Source: Polaribacter sp. MED152
Lineage (GTDB): Bacteria > Bacteroidota > Bacteroidia > Flavobacteriales > Flavobacteriaceae
NCBI RefSeq assembly: GCF_000152945.2
Contig: NC_020830.1
Span: forward strand, 744,001-808,000
DNA length: 64,000 nt
Direction of reading: 5' to 3'
The stretch's first letter is position 1, and every line of letters starts with the position of its first letter. Both the position numbers and the translations under genes were made by a program. A model generated the notes under the pieces. The model made no database searches. It was given only the letters and a program-made list of their open reading frames with translations, and was not told the origin of the DNA. Below are positions 45,284-54,371 of this stretch, one piece after another.

Positions 45284-46231
45284 ATGAAAGAGACTTTTAA
45301 AAACGATGTAAATGAAGGCTTAAGCAAGACATCTAAAACATTACCTTCAAAATATTTTTATGATGCCATAGGCGATAAGATTTTCATAAAAATCATGCAC
45401 ATGCCAGAATATTATTTAACCAGAGCAGAGCATGAAATTTTTAAAACTAAAACAGCAGCTATTATAAACGCTTTAAACATTAGTAAAGATTCAAAGTTCG
45501 ATATTATAGAATTAGGTGCAGGTGATGGTACAAAAACCAAATTACTTTTAGAAGATCTTGTTTCAAAAGAATATCAATTTAAATACTTACCTATTGATAT
45601 ATCTAAAGATGCATTAAATCATTTAAAATGCAGCTTATCTAAAGAAATTAGCTCTTTAGAAGTAGAAACAAAGCAAGGTGATTATTTTCATGTATTAGAC
45701 GATTTAAAATCGCATAAAAACAAAAAGATTATTCTATTTCTTGGCTCTAATATTGGAAACATGTCTGATGATGAAGCAAAACAATTCTTAGAAAAATTAG
45801 GGAATTCTATTCATAAAGATGATGTGATACTTTTAGGAGCTGATTTAATTAAAAGTGAAGATATTGTACTCCCTGCTTACAGTGATGATGCAGGAGTTAC
45901 CAAAAGCTTTAACCTAAATTTATTAACTAGAATAAACTCAGAATTAGAAGCCAATTTTAATATCAATAAATTTGAACATTTAGCCACTTATACTGAAGAT
46001 GAAGGTATAGCTAGAAGTTTTTTAGTGAGTAAAGAAAAGCAAGAAGTAGAGATTAAAAGTTTACAAAAAAGCTTTTTATTTGAAGCCAATGAAAAAATAC
46101 ATACTGAAGATTCTAGAAAATACAACAATCAAATTTTAGAAAATTTACTAGAAAATACCTCTTTACAAATTTCTAATAAACTTACAGATAGTAATAATTA
46201 TTTTGCTGATTATATTTTAACAAAGAAATAA
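45284..46231 (+). CDS. egtD: L-histidine N-alpha-methyltransferase EgtD
   Basis: EgtD trimethylates histidine to hercynine with S-adenosylmethionine. The 315-residue product has the family N-terminus L-P-S-K-Y-F-Y-D-A-I-G-D-K-I-F, P-E-Y-Y-L-T-R-A-E, the SAM motif I-I-E-L-G-A-G-D-G-T-K-T near residue 70 and F-L-G-S-N-I-G-N near 150. It follows egtB with no spacer and precedes the racemase-like gene by 1 base, so the three are one operon. No EgtE-type lyase is present in the window. Confidence 0.9.
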   Translation: MKETFKNDVNEGLSKTSKTLPSKYFYDAIGDKIFIKIMHMPEYYLTRAEHEIFKTKTAAIINALNISKDSKFDIIELGAGDGTKTKLLLEDLVSKEYQFKYLPIDISKDALNHLKCSLSKEISSLEVETKQGDYFHVLDDLKSHKNKKIILFLGSNIGNMSDDEAKQFLEKLGNSIHKDDVILLGADLIKSEDIVLPAYSDDAGVTKSFNLNLLTRINSELEANFNINKFEHLATYTEDEGIARSFLVSKEKQEVEIKSLQKSFLFEANEKIHTEDSRKYNNQILENLLENTSLQISNKLTDSNNYFADYILTKK

Positions 46232-46232
46232 A

Positions 46233-46913
46233 ATGAACAGTGTAATTGGCATATTGGGTTTGGGTGTTCGTTCAACTAACTTTTATACTCAACAGCTGCA
46301 CACCAAAATGCATAAGCATTTTGGAGGTTACCATACTTTTCCTTTTTTAAACTATCAAATAGACTTTAATCGTTTAAATCCATATTTACCTAATAATTTT
46401 GAAAAATTAGAACCTGCTTTAATTAAAATTTTAGAGGAAATAAATCCACTGAAAATTCAGAGATGGTTAATACCAAATATTACGTTACACGAAACTTTAG
46501 ATAGGATAAATCATCATTTATCACTATTTCATCCAGTAGAATTAGCTATAGAAAATTGTATAAAGAAAAACATCAAGTCTGTTGTTATTCTTGGCACCAA
46601 TTACTCAATGGAGTCTAACTATTTAGCTTCTAATTTTAATAAAAATGATATTTCAATTATAAAAATTTCTAAGGATGATAAAGCTTTTGTAGATCAATTA
46701 AGAATTAAAATTTACAATGCTCAAGAAACCAAAACTGATATTAAAAATTACAATACACTAATTCAAAAATATACTCAGAACTCACATGCAATCATTGCTT
46801 GTACTGAATTATCTTTACTTTCAGATAGCATAAATAATAACAAAATTTTAGATTTAGCCCAATTGCAAATTAGTGAAGCGTTTCAATTTTATTTAGAAGT
46901 GAATAGAATGTAA
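46233..46913 (+). CDS. Asp/Glu-racemase-fold protein lacking the first catalytic Cys
   Basis: The 226-residue protein matches aspartate/glutamate racemase-family features: I-G-I-L-G-L-G at the N-terminus, G-G-Y-H-T-F-P with D-F-N, L-G-T-N-Y-S-M near 120, and I-I-A-C190-T-E-L, the second catalytic Cys. The first Cys motif (C-T-N-T-x-H in relatives) reads P81-N-I-T-L-H86, so the usual two-Cys racemization is not expected. It is the third gene of the egtBD operon, 1 base after egtD. A lyase, isomerase or one-base enzyme role is possible; its part in the pathway is unknown. Confidence 0.75.
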   Translation: MNSVIGILGLGVRSTNFYTQQLHTKMHKHFGGYHTFPFLNYQIDFNRLNPYLPNNFEKLEPALIKILEEINPLKIQRWLIPNITLHETLDRINHHLSLFHPVELAIENCIKKNIKSVVILGTNYSMESNYLASNFNKNDISIIKISKDDKAFVDQLRIKIYNAQETKTDIKNYNTLIQKYTQNSHAIIACTELSLLSDSINNNKILDLAQLQISEAFQFYLEVNRM

Positions 46914-46952
46914 GTAACTTTTGATTATATCTAAAAAACAAACTTAATACAT

Positions 46953-46985
46953 AAAAAAAGCGCTCTTAATGAGCGCTTTTTTTAT
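46953..46985. terminator. bidirectional terminator between the egt operon and leuB
   Basis: AGCGCTC and GAGCGCT around a TTAAT loop, with A- and T-runs outside, lie between convergent genes. Confidence 0.85.
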
Positions 46986-47000
46986 CTATATTCAAATATT

Positions 47001-48056
47001 CTAAACGTTTTCAGCTAACCAATCACCAACTTCAGAAGTACCATATGATTTTCCGTTTTCTGATAAATCTTCAGTAACAATTCCTTTTTCTAAAGCGCTA
47101 TTAACAGCATCTCTAATGGCTTTACCTTCTTCTTGTAAACCAAAGTTTTCAAACATCATTGCTGCTGATAAAACTGTAGCCATAGGGTTTGCAATATTCA
47201 ATCCTGTTGCTTGCGGGTAAGAACCGTGAATTGGCTCGAATAAACCAATGTCTGAACCTAAAGAAGCACTAGGCATTAAACCCATAGAACCAGAAATTAC
47301 AGAAGCCTCATCCGTTAAAATATCACCAAATAAATTCTCTGTAATTAATACATCATAACTATTAGGCCATTGAACTAATCTCATAGCTACTGCATCTACA
47401 AATTCATAAGAAACCTCAACTTCTGGATAATCTTTCTCCATAGCTTGTACAGTTTCTCTCCATAAACGAGATGTTTCTAAAACGTTAGCTTTGTCTACAC
47501 AACATAATTTTTTATCACGAGTCATGGCTAATTCAAAACCTTTTTTAGCTAGCCTTTGCACCTCTGCTCTTGTATATACGCAATTATCAAAAGCAGTTTC
47601 ACCTTCTTCTCTTCTACCCTTTTCACCAAAATAAATACCACCTGTTAATTCTCTTAAAAACACCAAGTCTGTGCCTTCAATTCGTTCTCTTTTTAAAGGT
47701 GATTTATCCAGTAAAGAAGGAAAAGTAAATGTTGGTCTTACATTTGCAAATAAACCTAATTTTTTACGCATTTTTAATAACCCTTGCTCAGGACGAACTT
47801 TTGCAGAAGGATCATTATCAAAGCGTGGATGACCAATTGCACCAAACAAAACAGCATCAGAAGCCATACAAATTTCATGAGTTTCATCTGGATAAGGCTC
47901 TCCTACAGCATCTATTGCTGCTGCACCAGTTAAAGCTGGTTTCCAATTAATTTCATGATTAAATTTCTTTGCAATTGCATCAGATACTTTTACTGCTTGA
48001 TCTATAACTTCAGGTCCTATTCCATCTCCTGCTAATAAGGCTATATTTAATTTCAT
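47001..48056 (-). CDS. leuB: 3-isopropylmalate dehydrogenase
   Basis: LeuB oxidises and decarboxylates 3-isopropylmalate in leucine synthesis. The 351-residue product starts M-K-L-N-I-A-L-L-A-G-D-G-I-G-P-E, and has R-P-E-Q-G-L-L near residue 90, D-K-A-N-V-L-E-T-S-R near 190 and N-L-F-G-D-I-L-T-D-E-A-S near 245 (metal Asp ligands). It is the last gene of the leuCDAB run, 28 bases after leuA. Confidence 0.96.
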   Translation of the reverse strand: MKLNIALLAGDGIGPEVIDQAVKVSDAIAKKFNHEINWKPALTGAAAIDAVGEPYPDETHEICMASDAVLFGAIGHPRFDNDPSAKVRPEQGLLKMRKKLGLFANVRPTFTFPSLLDKSPLKRERIEGTDLVFLRELTGGIYFGEKGRREEGETAFDNCVYTRAEVQRLAKKGFELAMTRDKKLCCVDKANVLETSRLWRETVQAMEKDYPEVEVSYEFVDAVAMRLVQWPNSYDVLITENLFGDILTDEASVISGSMGLMPSASLGSDIGLFEPIHGSYPQATGLNIANPMATVLSAAMMFENFGLQEEGKAIRDAVNSALEKGIVTEDLSENGKSYGTSEVGDWLAENV

Positions 48057-48084
48057 TGTTTTGTAGCTTTTGGCTTGATTTCTT

Positions 48085-49608
48085 CTAAATAATATTTAAC
48101 ATTTTCTCTGTAGCTTTAATTGCAGATACTGTTTGATCTGAATCTAAACCATGAGTAACAAATTCTTTTTTATCTCTGCTCCAAGTAATAATTGTTTCGC
48201 ACAAAGCATCAGAATTACTTCCTGGTGGAATTCTCACTGCATAATCAATCAACTTTGGTAAGTCTTTTTTACTGTGAGTTTTATATAATTTTTTTAGAGC
48301 ATTCATAAAGGCATCAAATTGTCCATCTCCTTGTGCATGTGCCTCATACAATACTCCTTCTACTCTCAATTGTAAAGTTGTAGACGGTTTTAAACCTCTT
48401 GCATGGCCTAAAACATAATTCTCTACAACTACTCTTTTCTCTATAGTGTTAGAGTCTAAAACATCAGAAATGATATATGGTAAGTCTTCTTGAGAAACTA
48501 TTTCCTTTTTATCACCTAACTCTATAATTCTTTGGGTAACCTTTTTTAATTCATCGTCATTTAAGCTTAAACCTAAATCTTGTAAATTTTTCTGAATATT
48601 AGCTTTACCAGATGTTTTACCCAAGGCATATTTACGTTTTCTACCAAAACGTTCTGGCATTAAATCGTTAAAATAAAGGTTGTTTTTATTATCACCATCT
48701 GCATGAATACCAGCTGTTTGTGTAAACACATTTGCACCAACAATTGGCTTGTTTACTGGGATTCTAAATCCTGAAAAGGTTTCTACTAACTTACTAACCT
48801 TATTTAGGGCTTTCTCGTTTACATTTACAAAAACCTCATTAGATAAGAAATCATTAATTACTGCAATTGCACTAGCAATAGGTGCATTTCCTGCACGTTC
48901 ACCCATACCATTTACAGTTAAATGTAAACCATGAGCTCCTGCATTTATTGCACTCATAACATTGGCAACACCTAAATCATAATCATTATGACCATGAAAA
49001 TCTATATGTAAAGTTGGATATTTTTGTTGTACTTCTGAAATAAATTCAAAGGTTTCATCAGGAGTTAAAACGCCTAATGTGTCAGGCAATAGCAGTCTTT
49101 CTATGTGTTGCGTTTTTATAAAATCTAAATACTCAAAAACATAAGCTTTAGAATTACGCATTCCATTAGACCAATCTTCTAGATAAACATTTGTTTTAAT
49201 ATTATTTTTAGCTGCTAATTCTATAGTAGCTTGTATATCTGCAAAATGTTGTTCAGGTGTTTTTTTTAGTTGATGCGTTAAGTGATTTAAAGAACCCTTA
49301 GTCAATAAATTTTGAACTTTAGCTCCTGATTCTAACATCCATTCAATGGATTTTCCACCATCAACAAACGTTAAAACTTCTATTTTATCTAAGACATTTT
49401 CTGAAGCAGCCCATGTTGTAATTTTTTGTACAGCTTCTAACTCACCTTTAGAAACACGTGCAGAAGCCACTTCTATTCTATCTACTTTTAATTCTTCAAG
49501 TAAAAGTTTTGCAATAGTTAGCTTTTCTGAAACTGAAAAAGATACTCCAGAGGTTTGCTCTCCATCTCTAAGAGTAGTATCCATTATTTCAATATTTCTT
49601 GTAGCCAT
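48085..49608 (-). CDS. leuA: 2-isopropylmalate synthase
   Basis: This enzyme condenses 2-oxoisovalerate with acetyl-CoA as the first step of leucine synthesis. The 507-residue product has the HMGL-like barrel motif M-D-T-T-L-R-D-G-E-Q-T, the metal site F-H-G-H-N-D-Y near 215, N-G-M-G-E-R-A-G-N near 245, and a C-terminal regulatory domain. The ATG at 49608 is chosen over an adjoining TTG. It lies between leuD and leuB in the same operon. A citramalate synthase-like activity cannot be ruled out, but context favours LeuA. Confidence 0.92.
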   Translation of the reverse strand: MATRNIEIMDTTLRDGEQTSGVSFSVSEKLTIAKLLLEELKVDRIEVASARVSKGELEAVQKITTWAASENVLDKIEVLTFVDGGKSIEWMLESGAKVQNLLTKGSLNHLTHQLKKTPEQHFADIQATIELAAKNNIKTNVYLEDWSNGMRNSKAYVFEYLDFIKTQHIERLLLPDTLGVLTPDETFEFISEVQQKYPTLHIDFHGHNDYDLGVANVMSAINAGAHGLHLTVNGMGERAGNAPIASAIAVINDFLSNEVFVNVNEKALNKVSKLVETFSGFRIPVNKPIVGANVFTQTAGIHADGDNKNNLYFNDLMPERFGRKRKYALGKTSGKANIQKNLQDLGLSLNDDELKKVTQRIIELGDKKEIVSQEDLPYIISDVLDSNTIEKRVVVENYVLGHARGLKPSTTLQLRVEGVLYEAHAQGDGQFDAFMNALKKLYKTHSKKDLPKLIDYAVRIPPGSNSDALCETIITWSRDKKEFVTHGLDSDQTVSAIKATEKMLNII

Positions 49609-49628
49609 CAATATATTTTAAGAATAAA

Positions 49629-50228
49629 TTAAAATGGTCTTGTTGCTGCAAAAGCAGCGATTTCATCTTCGATATTTTTTAAATAATCGATATCATCAAA
49701 TCCATTTAACATATTATCTTTCTTATATGTATTAATCTCAAAAGGCTCAGATTCGCCTGTTGCAACTAACGTTACTGTTTGATTTGGCAAGTCAACTTTA
49801 ATTTCTGTTTTTGGGTCAGCCATTATAGCATCAAACAACTTATCAGCAAAAACACCTGTAACCTGTACTGGTAAAACACCAACATTTAAACAGTTGTTTC
49901 TAAATATATCTGCAAAGAATGATGATATTACACATCGTAAACCAAAATCGTAAACAGACCAAGCTGCGTGTTCTCTTGAAGATCCTGAACCAAAGTTTTT
50001 TCCTCCAACTAAAATCTTAGATCCTGCATAAATTTCTTTGTTTAAAGGAAAATCTGCTTTTGGTGATCCATCTTGATTGTATCTCCAATCTCTAAAGAAA
50101 TTATCTCCAAATCCAACTCTCTCTGTCGCTTTTAAAAAACGAGCAGGAATAATTTGATCTGTATCTACATTCTCAATTGGTAAAGGGTATGCTGTGCTTG
50201 TTAAAACGTTAAATTTATCGTAAGCCAT
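49629..50228 (-). CDS. leuD: 3-isopropylmalate dehydratase small subunit
   Basis: The 199-residue small subunit of the isomerase that converts 2- to 3-isopropylmalate has V-D-T-D-Q-I-I-P-A-R-F-L near the N-terminus and the G-S-G-S-S-R-E-H-A-A-W aconitase swivel motif near 80. It partners with LeuC. An 89-base spacer separates it from leuC. Confidence 0.96.
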   Translation of the reverse strand: MAYDKFNVLTSTAYPLPIENVDTDQIIPARFLKATERVGFGDNFFRDWRYNQDGSPKADFPLNKEIYAGSKILVGGKNFGSGSSREHAAWSVYDFGLRCVISSFFADIFRNNCLNVGVLPVQVTGVFADKLFDAIMADPKTEIKVDLPNQTVTLVATGESEPFEINTYKKDNMLNGFDDIDYLKNIEDEIAAFAATRPF

Positions 50229-50317
50229 TTGTTTTATACTTTGTGCCTTTCGCTAAATGCTTTAGGCATTAATTTTATACTTTATGCTAATGGCTTGTTG
50301 CCAAAAGCGAATAGCAA
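50229..50317. repeat. leuC-leuD spacer with near-repeat and small hairpins
   Basis: The plus strand has two near-copies of TTTTATACTTTRTGC (about 50232-50246 and 50275-50289), a near-palindrome TAAATGC-TTTAG-GCATTAA between them, and a small GGC-TTGTT-GCC inverted repeat to the right. There is no T-run suited to termination. It could be an mRNA-processing or stability element that sets the LeuC:LeuD ratio, or a worn repeat. Confidence 0.35.
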
Positions 50318-51718
50318 TTATGCTGTTAATAATGTTCTTGGGTCTGTTACTTTTCCTTGCACTGCAGAAGCTGCTGCTACAAGTGGAGAAGCTAATAATG
50401 TTCTAGAACCTGGACCTTGTCTACCTTCAAAGTTTCTATTTGAAGTTGATACTGATAATTTTCCTGAAGGTATTTTATCATCATTCATAGCCAAACAAGC
50501 AGAACAACCTGGTTCTCTTAATACAAAACCAGCGTTTTCTATAATTTTATCTAAGCCTTCTTCTTTAATTTGATCTACAACTTTATGTGAACCTGGAACT
50601 AACCAAGCAGTAACATTATTTGCTTTTTTTCTACCTTCAACAATAGAACAAAAAGCTCTAAAATCTTCTATTCTACCATTTGTACAAGAGCCTAAGAATA
50701 CAAAATCTATTTCTTTACCTAACATTGCATCTCCTTCATCGAAGTTCATATAGGCTAAAGATTTTTTATACGATTTTGCTCCACTATCTGCATCATCTGA
50801 ATTAGGAATCGACTTTGTAACACCTATACCCATTCCTGGATTTGTACCATATGTAATCATAGGTTCAATGTCTGAAGCATCAAAAGTTACTTCTGCATCA
50901 AATTCTGCATTATCTTCTGTATATAAGGTTTGCCAATAATTCATGGCTTTATCCCAAGCCTCACCTTTAGGCGCTAATGCTCTACCTTTTATGTAATGAA
51001 ATGTCTTTTCATCTGGAGCAATCATACCACCTCTTGCACCCATTTCTATAGATAGGTTACAAACTGTCATTCTACCTTCCATAGACATTTCTTTAAATAC
51101 ATCTCCTGCATATTCTACAAAATAACCTGTAGCACCTGAAGTAGATAATTTTGAAATGATATATAATGCAACGTCTTTTGGAGTTACTCCAACACCTAAT
51201 TTACCATTTACATTTATTCGTAAACTTTTTGGTTTAGGTTGCATAATACATTGAGTAGACAATACCATTTCTACTTCACTTGTACCAATACCAAAAGCAA
51301 TAGCCCCAAAAGCACCATGAGTAGATGTATGAGAATCTCCACAAACAATAGTTGCACCTGGTAATGTAATTCCGTTTTCTGGACCTACAACATGCACAAT
51401 TCCGTTGTTTTTATCTCCTAAACCCCAGTGAGAAATACCGTATTTTTTTGCATTCTCTTCTAAAGCATTTAATTGATTTGCAGATAAAGGATCTTCAACT
51501 GGTAAATGTTGATTTATAGTTGGTGTATTGTGATCTGCTGTTGCAAATGTTTTTTCTGGATATACAACACTGTTTCCTCTACTTTCTAATCCTAAAAAAG
51601 CAACAGGGCTCGTTACTTCGTGAATAAAATGACGATCTATGAATAAGACATCTGGACCATCTTTTACTTTACGAACAACATGAGCGTCCCAAACTTTATC
51701 GAATAATGTATTTGCCAT
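50318..51718 (-). CDS. leuC: 3-isopropylmalate dehydratase large subunit
   Basis: The 466-residue aconitase-family subunit has the iron-sulfur Cys in G-S-C-T-N-G-R near residue 347 and G-C-S-A-C-L near 407-410, [10 protein letters not shown] near 130, and the usual N-terminus (D-K-V-W-D-A-H-V-V). It heads the leuCDAB operon. A TATTTTTG box (51750-51743) lies 24 bases upstream of its ATG. Confidence 0.97.
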   Translation of the reverse strand: MANTLFDKVWDAHVVRKVKDGPDVLFIDRHFIHEVTSPVAFLGLESRGNSVVYPEKTFATADHNTPTINQHLPVEDPLSANQLNALEENAKKYGISHWGLGDKNNGIVHVVGPENGITLPGATIVCGDSHTSTHGAFGAIAFGIGTSEVEMVLSTQCIMQPKPKSLRINVNGKLGVGVTPKDVALYIISKLSTSGATGYFVEYAGDVFKEMSMEGRMTVCNLSIEMGARGGMIAPDEKTFHYIKGRALAPKGEAWDKAMNYWQTLYTEDNAEFDAEVTFDASDIEPMITYGTNPGMGIGVTKSIPNSDDADSGAKSYKKSLAYMNFDEGDAMLGKEIDFVFLGSCTNGRIEDFRAFCSIVEGRKKANNVTAWLVPGSHKVVDQIKEEGLDKIIENAGFVLREPGCSACLAMNDDKIPSGKLSVSTSNRNFEGRQGPGSRTLLASPLVAAASAVQGKVTDPRTLLTA

Positions 51719-51995
51719 TTTTAATTATTTTCAATCAATTACCAAAAATAGATTTAAAATGTTTTTAAAATTGATTTTACCTTTTGCAAGTACTATATTC
51801 ATTAAACTTTGCTATATACATTGTATTGATTATCAATTAATTAAATCATTTTAAAATACGATGTCTATCTTTTTTAAACTTCTTCAATAAATTTTTATAC
51901 TTTAGTTCAACTGATTAAAACATGTATTGGGGTTGGCTCTTTGTAACAATTTATGCAAATCAATCGTCTTATAACAAATCAACCAAAGAAGTACC
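51719..51995. other. spacer between divergent leuC and the TPR lipoprotein gene
   Basis: The 277-base spacer holds the leuC -7 box. On the plus strand there is also a possible 25-residue upstream reading frame (51922-51999) whose TGA overlaps the ATG of the lipoprotein gene. No standard TAnnTTTG box was found for the rightward gene. Confidence 0.4.
51743..51750 (-). promoter_or_regulatory. -7 box of the leu operon
   Basis: TATTTTTG on the minus strand ends 24 bases before the leuC ATG. No clear TTG is seen upstream, and no T-box or leader peptide was found. Confidence 0.5.
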
Positions 51996-52676
51996 ATGAA
52001 AAAATTTATCTATCTATTGCCCTTAGCAATTTTATTTGCAAGTTGTACATCACAAAAAAATTCAGAAGAATTTATCAATAAAACTTCAGGAAGGTATTTG
52101 TTTAATGCCAATGAAGTATTAGAAATTTATTTTGAAGATGATGTTATGCATGCAAAATGGAGAGGAAATGATGATATTAAATTGTTAAAAGTAAATGATA
52201 GCGCTTTTTACATGCAAGAATTGAATGAAAAAATGCTTTTTGTAGCTAAACCAGAAATGCATATTGAACTTGCTGAAAAGGTGGAGCATGATGGAGTTAA
52301 ATACTATTTTCAAAAGATGGAAGAAGGAGCAAAAACGGCTAACGAATATTTTAAAGCAGAAGAATATCAAAAGGCAAAGGAGGCTTACTTGAAAATTCAG
52401 CAAAAGGATTCTTTAAATTTCCTTATTGAAGAATACAAAATTAATAGATTAGGTTATCAATTTATAAGAAAAGATGAAAATGATAAAGCCCTAGAACTAT
52501 TTAAAATTAATGCAGCTCTATATCCTAAAAGTTCTAATGTGTACAATAGTTTAGGAGAAGCTTATTTTTTAAAAAAGGATACTGTAAATGCGATTGCAAA
52601 CTTTAAAAAATCTTTAGAGATTAATTCAGAAAACAAAAACTCTAAAAAGTTTTTAGAGAGATTAACACAAAAATAA
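51996..52676 (+). CDS. TPR-containing lipoprotein
   Basis: The 226-residue protein has a lipobox L-F-A-S-C (Cys near 17) and a beta-rich middle (about 35-95, L-E-I-Y-F-E-D-D). Its C-terminal tetratricopeptide-type region (about 100-225) includes Y-N-S-L-G-E-A-Y-F-L and A-I-A-N-F-K-K-S-L-E-I-N. It probably sits in the envelope as a scaffold. Its TAA directly abuts the ATG of the DinB-like gene. Function is unknown. Confidence 0.75.
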   Translation: MKKFIYLLPLAILFASCTSQKNSEEFINKTSGRYLFNANEVLEIYFEDDVMHAKWRGNDDIKLLKVNDSAFYMQELNEKMLFVAKPEMHIELAEKVEHDGVKYYFQKMEEGAKTANEYFKAEEYQKAKEAYLKIQQKDSLNFLIEEYKINRLGYQFIRKDENDKALELFKINAALYPKSSNVYNSLGEAYFLKKDTVNAIANFKKSLEINSENKNSKKFLERLTQK

Positions 52677-53213
52677 ATGGAAATAGATTCTTTAAAATAC
52701 CCAATAGGTTTAGTTCAAATTCCTGAAAATATTACTTCTAAAAATATTGAAATTTGGATTTCTGACATTGAACGTTTTCCTCAAGAATTAGAATTTTTGG
52801 TAAAAGATTTATCAGATAACCAATTAGATACTGTTTATAGAGAAAAAGGCTGGACAGTAAGACAGGTAATTCATCATTGTTATGACAGCCACCATAATTC
52901 TTACACCCGTTTTAAATGGGCTTTAACTGAAGACAATCCAACTATAAAAGCGTATTTTGAAGAAAGATGGGCAGAGTTGGAAGATTCGAAATCTGCGCCA
53001 ATATCACTTTCTATAGATGCATTAAAATCACTTCACTCTAAATGGGTTTATTTTTTAAGAGGTTTAACCGAAAAAGATTTATTAAAAACGTTTGTGCATC
53101 CTTCAGGAAATAGTGTAAAAACTTTAAAAGAAAATATAGGTATTTACGCTTGGCACTGTCAACATCATTATGCACATATAGAGCAATTAATAAAAAGAAA
53201 AGGCTGGCAATAA
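52677..53213 (+). CDS. DinB/YfiT-type putative metal-dependent hydrolase or thiol transferase
   Basis: The 178-residue four-helix protein has DinB-superfamily metal-site His residues: V-R-Q-V-I-H-H-C-Y-D near 66, and H-C-Q-H-H-Y-A-H-I-E-Q near 161-168. The Y-P-I-G motif at the N-terminus and overall length fit the YfiT (BstA-like) group, some of which are bacillithiol transferases. The thiol used in this organism is unknown. It directly follows the TPR lipoprotein gene. Confidence 0.85.
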   Translation: MEIDSLKYPIGLVQIPENITSKNIEIWISDIERFPQELEFLVKDLSDNQLDTVYREKGWTVRQVIHHCYDSHHNSYTRFKWALTEDNPTIKAYFEERWAELEDSKSAPISLSIDALKSLHSKWVYFLRGLTEKDLLKTFVHPSGNSVKTLKENIGIYAWHCQHHYAHIEQLIKRKGWQ

Positions 53214-53257
53214 TTTAATTTTAAAAAATAGTACCTTTATTTTTTAATTTTATTTAT

Positions 53258-53725
53258 ATGAAATCTGCACAAGCCTACTTTGATGAATATGCTGTAAGTC
53301 ATCAAAATGAAACCAACCAAACCATACATTACATTTGTGTGCCTTTAATATTTTTTAGTGTTATTGGGCTATTAATGAGTATTCCTACAGGTTTTTTAGA
53401 AAGTAATTTAGGGCTCTACAATCCATTAATAGAAAACTGGGCAGTTGTTGTTACTGTGTTTATTTCTATCTTTTATTTAAGATTAGGCTTTTGGTATTTT
53501 GCAGAAATGCTATTTGTAATTTTGCTATGTATAATTGGTAATTTCTGGATTAGCAATGTTGCAAATCTTCTATATGTATCTCTAACTATTTTTGTTCTTG
53601 CTTGGATTGGCCAATTTTACGGTCATAAAATAGAAGGTGCAAAACCATCTTTCTTAAAAGATTTAGAATTCTTGCTAATTGGCCCACTTTGGGTAATTCA
53701 AAAACTTGGCAAAAAGAATAAATAA
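53258..53725 (+). CDS. Mpo1-like/DUF962 membrane protein
   Basis: The 155-residue protein begins with Y-F-D-E-Y-A-V-S-H-Q-N-E-T-N-Q-T-I-H-Y-I-C-V-P, the DUF962 signature, and has four hydrophobic segments (about 27-47, 60-75, 78-95, 100-125) and H-K-I-E-G-A-K-P near 128. Yeast Mpo1 is a dioxygenase for 2-hydroxy fatty acids using the same conserved His residues; activity here is inferred only from this similarity. It ends just before the CsaA-like gene. Confidence 0.8.
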   Translation: MKSAQAYFDEYAVSHQNETNQTIHYICVPLIFFSVIGLLMSIPTGFLESNLGLYNPLIENWAVVVTVFISIFYLRLGFWYFAEMLFVILLCIIGNFWISNVANLLYVSLTIFVLAWIGQFYGHKIEGAKPSFLKDLEFLLIGPLWVIQKLGKKNK

Positions 53726-53726
53726 T

Positions 53727-54065
53727 ATGAAAGATGAAATTTCCTTTGAAGATTTTTTAAAGACTGATATTAGAGTTGGAACCATTATAGAGGTTAACGA
53801 TTTTCCTAAAGCTAGAAAACCAGCTTATCAATTAAAAATTGATTTTGGTTCTTTAGGAATTAAAAAATCTAGTGCCCAAATCACAGATTTATATACCAAA
53901 GAAGAGCTGCTTCACAAACAAGTTTCAGCTATAATCAATTTTAAACCCAGACAAATAGCCAATTTTAAAAGTGAAGTTTTGGTTTTGGGTGTTTATAATA
54001 CTGATGATAAAGTTGTGTTACTACAACCTAGCAAAACCATTAAAAATGGAGAACAAGTTTCTTAA
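53727..54065 (+). CDS. CsaA-like tRNA-binding protein
   Basis: The 112-residue protein is a single OB-fold tRNA-binding domain: F-L-K-T-D-I-R-V-G-T-I near 8, F-P-K-A-R-K-P-A-Y-Q-L-K-I, S-S-A-Q-I-T, and N-F-K-P-R-Q-I-A. CsaA proteins have been linked to chaperone and tRNA-binding roles. The ATG at 53727 gives the canonical N-terminus (M-K-D-E-I-S-F-E-D-F); an earlier in-frame codon lies inside the preceding gene. Its stop overlaps the convergent YqaE gene by 4 bases. Confidence 0.88.
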   Translation: MKDEISFEDFLKTDIRVGTIIEVNDFPKARKPAYQLKIDFGSLGIKKSSAQITDLYTKEELLHKQVSAIINFKPRQIANFKSEVLVLGVYNTDDKVVLLQPSKTIKNGEQVS

Positions 54066-54220
54066 TTCTTAGGATTGTTTAAAATTACCAAAGCACCTAT
54101 TATTCCTGGAATCCATCCACAAAGTGTTAGTAAAAATATGATAAAGAAAGATCCACAACCTTTATCAATCACTGATAATGGAGGAAAAATAATAGCAAAT
54201 AAAACTCTAAAAAAACTCAT
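54062..54220 (-). CDS. YqaE/Pmp3-family small membrane protein
   Basis: Translation of the minus strand from the ATG at 54220 gives 52 residues: M-S-F-F-R-V-L-F-A-I-I-F-P-P-L-S-V, then G-C-G-S-F, then a second helix with L-T-L-C-G-W-I-P-G-I-I-G-A. That is the Pmp3/YqaE (UPF0057) two-helix pattern. Family members modulate membrane potential and are often stress-induced in other organisms. Its role here is inferred. Confidence 0.85.
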   Translation of the reverse strand: MSFFRVLFAIIFPPLSVIDKGCGSFFIIFLLTLCGWIPGIIGALVILNNPKN

Positions 54221-54298
54221 TTATATTTAGTTGGTTATACAAATAAGACGATGTACATACCAATTTGTTACAACTTTTTACTAGAGTTATCTTTACAA

Positions 54299-54336
54299 AA
54301 AAATCGCGAAACCTATAATTAAGCTTCGCGATTTTT
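54299..54336 (-). terminator. terminator of the M14 peptidase gene
   Basis: TCGCGAA and TTCGCGA around a 14-base loop lie 36 bases past the peptidase stop; on the minus strand the stem is followed by a T-run. Confidence 0.8.
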
Positions 54337-54371
54337 CAATATTAATTAAAAGTAATTAACGATATAAAATA

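Noticed and set aside
47729..47950. Rightward 73-codon frame inside leuB
   Set aside because: It is antisense to conserved leuB and rich in His/Gln/Leu, as expected from the reverse of a normal coding sequence.
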